A DNA stretch of 64,000 nucleotides from Mycobacterium sp. 4858 (GTDB lineage: Bacteria > Actinomycetota > Actinomycetes > Mycobacteriales > Mycobacteriaceae), in the NCBI RefSeq assembly GCF_900240975.1, contig NZ_LT968776.1, positions 2,041,482 to 2,105,481 on the forward strand, written 5' to 3'. The position numbers were made by a program, and so were the translations under genes. Below, piece after piece: positions 60,769-64,000 of this stretch (positions are counted from its first letter, which is position 1; each line of letters starts with the position of its first letter). The notes below the pieces were generated by a model. That model did no database searches and was not told the origin of the DNA. It saw only the letters and a list, made by a program, of their open reading frames with translations.

Positions 60769-61464
60769 TCACGGCATCCGGGGCAGCGCCTCGACCGGTC
60801 CGGACAACGCCGCCTTGACGTAGCGGGTGTCGTCGTCGGCCAGCACCTCGGCGTCGTCGCGTTCGATGCCGTCGACGATCGCGCGCGCCACCTGCCGCGG
60901 GTCGTTCTTCGGGGCGTCGAAGCCGGACGTCATGTCGGTGTCGGTGAAGCTGAGGTGCGCCGCAACCACCAGGGTGCCCTGCTTCTCGAGTTCGATGCGC
61001 AGCGAATTGGTCGCCGACCACAGCGCCGCCTTGGAGTCTCCGTACCCGCCGGAGCCGGGCATCCAGGACAGGATCGACGCGATGTCGACCAGGGCTCCGC
61101 CGCCGTTGCCGGCCAGGATCGGCGCGAACGCCTTCGCGACCCGCAGCGCCCCGAAGTAGTTCGTCTCGAACACCGCACGCACCTCGTCGATGTCGCTGTC
61201 GAGCAACGACCGCGCCCCCAGCACGCCGGCGTTGTTGATGACGATGTCCACGTCCGAAGCCGACGCCGCCAGTGCCGCAACGGATTCCGCATCGGTAACG
61301 TCCAACTCGGCGCTGACCACCCGCGGGTCTGCAATGGGCTTGGGCGCCCGCGCCGTGGCGTAGACCTTGGCCGCGCCGCGCTGTAACAACTCGTCCACGA
61401 TGGCCTTGCCGAGTCCGCGCTGTCCGCCGGTAACCACGACCGTCGACCCCTTGATGTTGACCAT
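60769..61464 (-). CDS. Short-chain dehydrogenase/reductase divergent from the CGNR regulator
   Basis: A 231-residue SDR: VVVTGGQRGLGKAIVDELLQRGAAKVYATAR, INNAGVLGARSLLD, catalytic Ser in VDIASILSWMPG and Tyr/Lys in GGYGDSKAALW. AGGAG lies eight bases before ATG 61464. It is divergent from a CGNR-type regulator across 84 bases, which makes it the likely regulated gene. The substrate is unknown. Confidence 0.88.
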   Translation of the reverse strand: MVNIKGSTVVVTGGQRGLGKAIVDELLQRGAAKVYATARAPKPIADPRVVSAELDVTDAESVAALAASASDVDIVINNAGVLGARSLLDSDIDEVRAVFETNYFGALRVAKAFAPILAGNGGGALVDIASILSWMPGSGGYGDSKAALWSATNSLRIELEKQGTLVVAAHLSFTDTDMTSGFDAPKNDPRQVARAIVDGIERDDAEVLADDDTRYVKAALSGPVEALPRMP

Positions 61465-61513
61465 GATTCGCACTCCTGACTTAGGTAAATCAATTTTGTT
61501 TCTGTCACGGTAG

Positions 61514-61548
61514 TTGCCGGTGACGACATAGGCAAGTATCTTTCAGTT
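61514..61548 (+). promoter_or_regulatory. Promoter of the CGNR-type gene
   Basis: TTGCCG (61514-61519) and TATCTT (61537-61542) are separated by 17 bases, and ATG 61549 follows six bases later: a complete -35/-10 promoter for a leaderless mRNA. A GTCAC/GTGAC inverted repeat overlaps its upstream part. Confidence 0.6.
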
Positions 61549-62145
61549 ATGTCTATTCCATGGACTGCGTCACAGCGGTACGGCCTCATCCCGGCGCCCG
61601 GCGGCCTCGGGCTGGTCCAGGATTTCCTCAACACGAGGGGGATCGCCGGATATGGCCCCGACCTGCTCGCCGACACCGCCCTCGCGCGCGACTGGGTCGA
61701 GGGCGCGGTGCGCAACTGGTCGGCCGCCCGCGGCGAGGAGTTGCCGCCGCCGGAGCTCGACGACAACGACCTGACCAAGCTGCGCGCGTTGCGGGGCACG
61801 CTCGATTCGCTGGTGGCCGGCGAGGCGCCCATCGGACGAAGCACCGTCACCGCATCCCTCGCGGTGTCCGACGACGGTGCGGTGCGGTTGGAGCCCAGCG
61901 GCGCCGGCTGGCGCTGGCTTGCCTCGGCGCTGTGGGGCGAGATCCTGCTGAGCCAGCAGGCCGATACCTGGCGGCGTGTCAAGCAGTGCCATAACCACCG
62001 CTGTGGGTCGACGTTCTACGACCGCTCCAAGAACAACAGCGGGGTGTGGCACGACGTCAAGACGTGTGGCAACGCCGCCAATCTGCGCGCCTCGCGGGCC
62101 CGACGGCGCGGACGCGCAACGGGCTCGGCGGTTTCGCCACAGTAG
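61549..62145 (+). CDS. ABATE/CGNR zinc-finger transcription regulator with altered motif
   Basis: A 198-residue protein. The N-terminal ABATE-type domain (GLGLVQDFLNTRG...LADTALARDWVEGA) is followed by a C-terminal treble-clef-like zinc finger with Cys pairs in CHNHRCGSTFYDRSKN and KTCGNAANLRASRARRR. The hallmark CGNR reads CGNA here, while the following basic helix is kept. Members are presumed DNA-binding regulators, often beside oxidoreductases. The divergent SDR gene is the likely target. Start supported by the leaderless promoter. Confidence 0.85.
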   Translation: MSIPWTASQRYGLIPAPGGLGLVQDFLNTRGIAGYGPDLLADTALARDWVEGAVRNWSAARGEELPPPELDDNDLTKLRALRGTLDSLVAGEAPIGRSTVTASLAVSDDGAVRLEPSGAGWRWLASALWGEILLSQQADTWRRVKQCHNHRCGSTFYDRSKNNSGVWHDVKTCGNAANLRASRARRRGRATGSAVSPQ

Positions 62146-62202
62146 GCGTTACCGGTAGTAGAGGCCGCGCCGGATCACGGCCGGGTCAAGGGCGCGGTGC
62201 CG

Positions 62203-62367
62203 TCAACAGCGCTCCATGCCCGGCCGCATGAGCGTCACGGTGGGGCGGGCACGGCGTGGGCTGCCGCGCAGCACCACCTGCAACGCGTCACAGGCGCGCG
62301 CCTTGATCGGCGTCACCACATCGAGATTGGTAGGGCTCCGGCTGATCCAGGACGGCAGTGTTGCCAC
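62203..62367 (-). pseudogene. Coding-like 54-codon ORF, possible gene remnant
   Basis: GTG 62367 to TGA 62203 reads ATLPSWISRSPTNLDVVTPI and ends TLMRPGMERC, with a G/C-rich third position like the real genes around it. There is no ribosome site or TANNNT hexamer, and the frame closes at a stop a short way upstream. It may be the remnant of a larger gene or chance. I do not recognise it. Confidence 0.25.
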
Positions 62368-62487
62368 GGTTTCGACCCTTCCCTGTTCGGCCTGTGCGCC
62401 GACTCATTGAATTGCACCCGGCCCGCTTTACCGATGCGCCGCGCCGCGGTAAACGCCGCGAAAAGCCGCATTGTGGCGCGACGCACA

Positions 62488-62504
62488 TCCCCCGGCGCGG
62501 GGGA
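62488..62504 (-). terminator. GC-rich hairpin downstream of the SDR gene
   Basis: TCCCCCG and CGGGGGA form a perfect 7-base stem with a 3-base loop, six bases after the minus-strand SDR stop. There is no T run, so termination is plausible but not certain. Confidence 0.45.
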
Positions 62505-62510
62505 CGGCGG

Positions 62511-63362
62511 TCACAGTTTCCGCCAACCTCGGAAACGTCGCAGGTAGCCCGGCAAGCCACGCGCGGACAGCGATTTGGGCCAATCGTCGGCGCGGAAATA
62601 CGCGTCGGTCCCGCCGTCGACGAAGATCACGCTGCCGCAGAGGAATTCGGCCGATTCGGACAGCATGAAACACATCCAGTCGGCCATGTGCCGCGCCTGG
62701 CCGAAGCCACCGACCGGGACCGGGAACGACCGGACGGCCTTGGCCTGCCGCGGCGTCGCGAGCTGTTCTTCCAGCAACGGCGTCATGATGGCTCCGGGCG
62801 CCAGGGCGTTCAAGCGCACTCCCGAGCCCGCCCATTCCGGCAGAACCGCGTGGCGCCGCACCCAACGACCGACGGCGATCTTCGACGCCGCATACATCAT
62901 GGTCGGCGCGGCCGGACCGAACGGCCGCACCGATCGCAGCGCCTTGTCGCCGTCGTGCGCGAGGAAGGCCTTGACCGCTCGCGCCGGGACAAGGGGCACC
63001 GTCGTCGCCGAGTTGCTGGCCACTACGACGACTTTCGCGGATTCGGCCGCGGCCAGGGCCGGCCGCCAGGCGACCAGCGGCTCGACGACGCCGAAGAAGT
63101 TGACCTGGCCGATCTGGCGCAGCCGCTCTCGACCGGGGCTGGGCCCGAGGCCGGCGGCCAGGACCGCACCGTCGAGCTTGCCGCCCGCGGCCGCCAGCAC
63201 CCCGTCGGCGGCGCGCTTGCGCCCGGCCGGCGTCGACAGGTCCGCGACGATATCGGCGTCTTTGATGTCGACGCCGATCACGGTGTGTCCGTCGGACTTG
63301 AGCCGCTGCGCGGTCTCGTGGCCCATCCCGGAAGCCGACCCGGTGACCGCATAAGTGCCCAT
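62511..63362 (-). CDS. Short-chain dehydrogenase/reductase (3-alpha-HSD-like)
   Basis: A 283-residue SDR: YAVTGSASGMGHETAQRLKSDGHTVIGVDIKDADIVADLS, a loop with VLAAGLGPSPG, catalytic Ser in VVVASNSATTV, a long insertion before the Tyr/Lys in YAASKIAVGRW and GSVIFVDGGTDAYFR. The short acidic GVDIKDADIVADLS segment and the insertion resemble bacterial 3-alpha-hydroxysteroid/carbonyl reductases, so a steroid-like alcohol is possible. It lies 35 bases downstream of the DUF2127 gene, probably in one transcript. Confidence 0.88.
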   Translation of the reverse strand: MGTYAVTGSASGMGHETAQRLKSDGHTVIGVDIKDADIVADLSTPAGRKRAADGVLAAAGGKLDGAVLAAGLGPSPGRERLRQIGQVNFFGVVEPLVAWRPALAAAESAKVVVVASNSATTVPLVPARAVKAFLAHDGDKALRSVRPFGPAAPTMMYAASKIAVGRWVRRHAVLPEWAGSGVRLNALAPGAIMTPLLEEQLATPRQAKAVRSFPVPVGGFGQARHMADWMCFMLSESAEFLCGSVIFVDGGTDAYFRADDWPKSLSARGLPGYLRRFRGWRKL

Positions 63363-63397
63363 CGCTCTGTTCTTACCAGTCGCGGCCGGGTCCGGCG

Positions 63398-63961
63398 TCA
63401 GGTTCCGGCGGCGGCCTTCTCGACGTCGAGCAGCTGCTCGCCGCGCCGTTCCTCGTCGTAGGCGGCGCGGCCGCCCCGCAGGCCGAACAGCCGCTTGGAG
63501 AACAACAGGTAGACGACGGCGGCCACGTTGATGGCGAAGGTGACCGCCCGGGTCATCGTGATGCCCCTGAACAGGTCGTGAACCTCCAGCGGCAGGAACA
63601 CCGAGGTGGCAATCACCGCGAAGTACTCGCCCCAGCGCTTCAGCAACCACAGGCCGACCCCTTCGACGACCTCCAGCAGCGCATAGGCGGCCAGCATCAA
63701 GGTCAGCAGGGCCAGGGTGGACGGCTTGGCGGCCAGCGCCTTCTCCAGTTCGTGCACGACCGTCATCTGATCGACCTTGAATCCGGCGGCGCGGAAGATC
63801 GGCAGGTCGCGTTCCAGCGTGGCCTGGATGGCGCCGCGCGCGCCGCGAAACTTCCACACCGCGTACGCGGCGAGCGCGATCACCACCGCCCGGAACAGGC
63901 GCTCGACCGCGAGGGTCCGGATGATGATGGCCTGACGTAAAGCCTTGCCGCGCATGATCAT
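63398..63961 (-). CDS. DUF2127 membrane protein, possibly cut by the window edge
   Basis: A 187-residue membrane protein with about four hydrophobic segments: LAVERLFRAVVIALAAYAVWKF, TLALLTLMLAAYALLEVVEGVGLWLLKRWGEYFAVIATSVFLPLEVHDL and the AINVAAVVYLLFSKRLFGLRGG region, the last two typical of DUF2127. Function unknown. ATG 63961 (or 63955) is taken, but the frame stays open to base 64000, so a longer protein starting outside the window is possible. Confidence 0.8.
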   Translation of the reverse strand: MIMRGKALRQAIIIRTLAVERLFRAVVIALAAYAVWKFRGARGAIQATLERDLPIFRAAGFKVDQMTVVHELEKALAAKPSTLALLTLMLAAYALLEVVEGVGLWLLKRWGEYFAVIATSVFLPLEVHDLFRGITMTRAVTFAINVAAVVYLLFSKRLFGLRGGRAAYDEERRGEQLLDVEKAAAGT

Positions 63962-64000
63962 CGGCGCGTCTTCGGCGCGTCCCCGCCCGTGCGGTGAGCC

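Larger units (their letters stand above)
62146..62510. other. 365-base region with no confident gene
   Basis: It holds one short coding-like minus-strand ORF (62203-62367) and a hairpin after the SDR gene. Other reading frames lack ribosome sites or coding-like third positions. No repeat or RNA gene was recognised. Confidence 0.5.

Overview
The window is high-GC DNA from a mycobacterium, most likely a slow-growing non-tuberculous species close to the M. avium complex. The genus call is firm: an antigen 85C mycolyltransferase, the treS-mak trehalose pair, PepA, LdtA, FusA2, OxcA/OxyS and the giant P-type ATPase CtpI are all present, in an order and relative orientation that match (inverted) the M. 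tuberculosis block Rv0107c to Rv0129c. The species call is inference. I saw no tRNA, rRNA, IS element, phage gene or CRISPR array.

Layout. 1-2.4 kb: end of a metallophosphoesterase gene, then a MarR regulator coupled to a two-gene ABC-2 exporter. 2.6-17.1 kb: conserved core fbpC, a DUF1275 membrane protein, mak, treS, pepA, an F420/PPOX-type protein, fusA2, fadD7, oxcA, oxyS, ldtA. 17.2-25 kb: an accessory segment where M. tuberculosis carries its heptose genes (gca-gmhA-gmhB-hddA). It holds a carboxylic acid reductase, a medium-chain reductase, a divergent NRAMP-family transporter preceded by two small ORFs (one leader-peptide-like), and an O-methyltransferase. 25-27 kb: the Rv0111-type acyltransferase. 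27.2-39.6 kb: a catabolic island inserted between the Rv0111 and Rv0110 homologues. Six tightly coupled minus-strand genes (SDR, Rieske oxygenase, LLM flavin enzyme, Baeyer-Villiger-type monooxygenase, SDR, CaiB-type CoA transferase) are divergent from a plus-strand set (beta-propeller/SMP-30-like protein, GntR regulator, acyl-CoA ligase, SDR). Two matching palindromes flank the divergent promoters. 39.6-49.4 kb: START-like protein, rhomboid protease, small proteins, a DUF899/SDR pair divergent from an ECF sigma factor, and ctpI. 49.4-64 kb: an acyl-CoA ligase/SDR pair, a cutinase, a LuxC-LuxE-like acid reductase pair, a START-like protein, a DUF2236 oxygenase divergent from its probable TetR regulator, a hydrolase-cyclase fusion, a methyltransferase, SDRs, a CGNR-type regulator and a DUF2127 membrane protein.

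How it fits together. TreS and Mak convert trehalose through maltose to maltose-1-phosphate, and Ag85C uses trehalose mycolates in the envelope. FadD7 and OxcA look like an oxalate-to-formyl-CoA route. The catabolic island reads as one pathway: Rieske hydroxylation, oxidation to a ketone, Baeyer-Villiger insertion, lactone opening, CoA activation and beta-oxidation-like steps under a local GntR repressor; the substrate is unknown. Two unrelated ATP-dependent carboxylate-to-aldehyde systems (CAR and LuxE/LuxC) occur in the same window. Nine plus-strand genes have a TANNNT hexamer six or seven bases before a start codon, the signature of leaderless mycobacterial transcripts.
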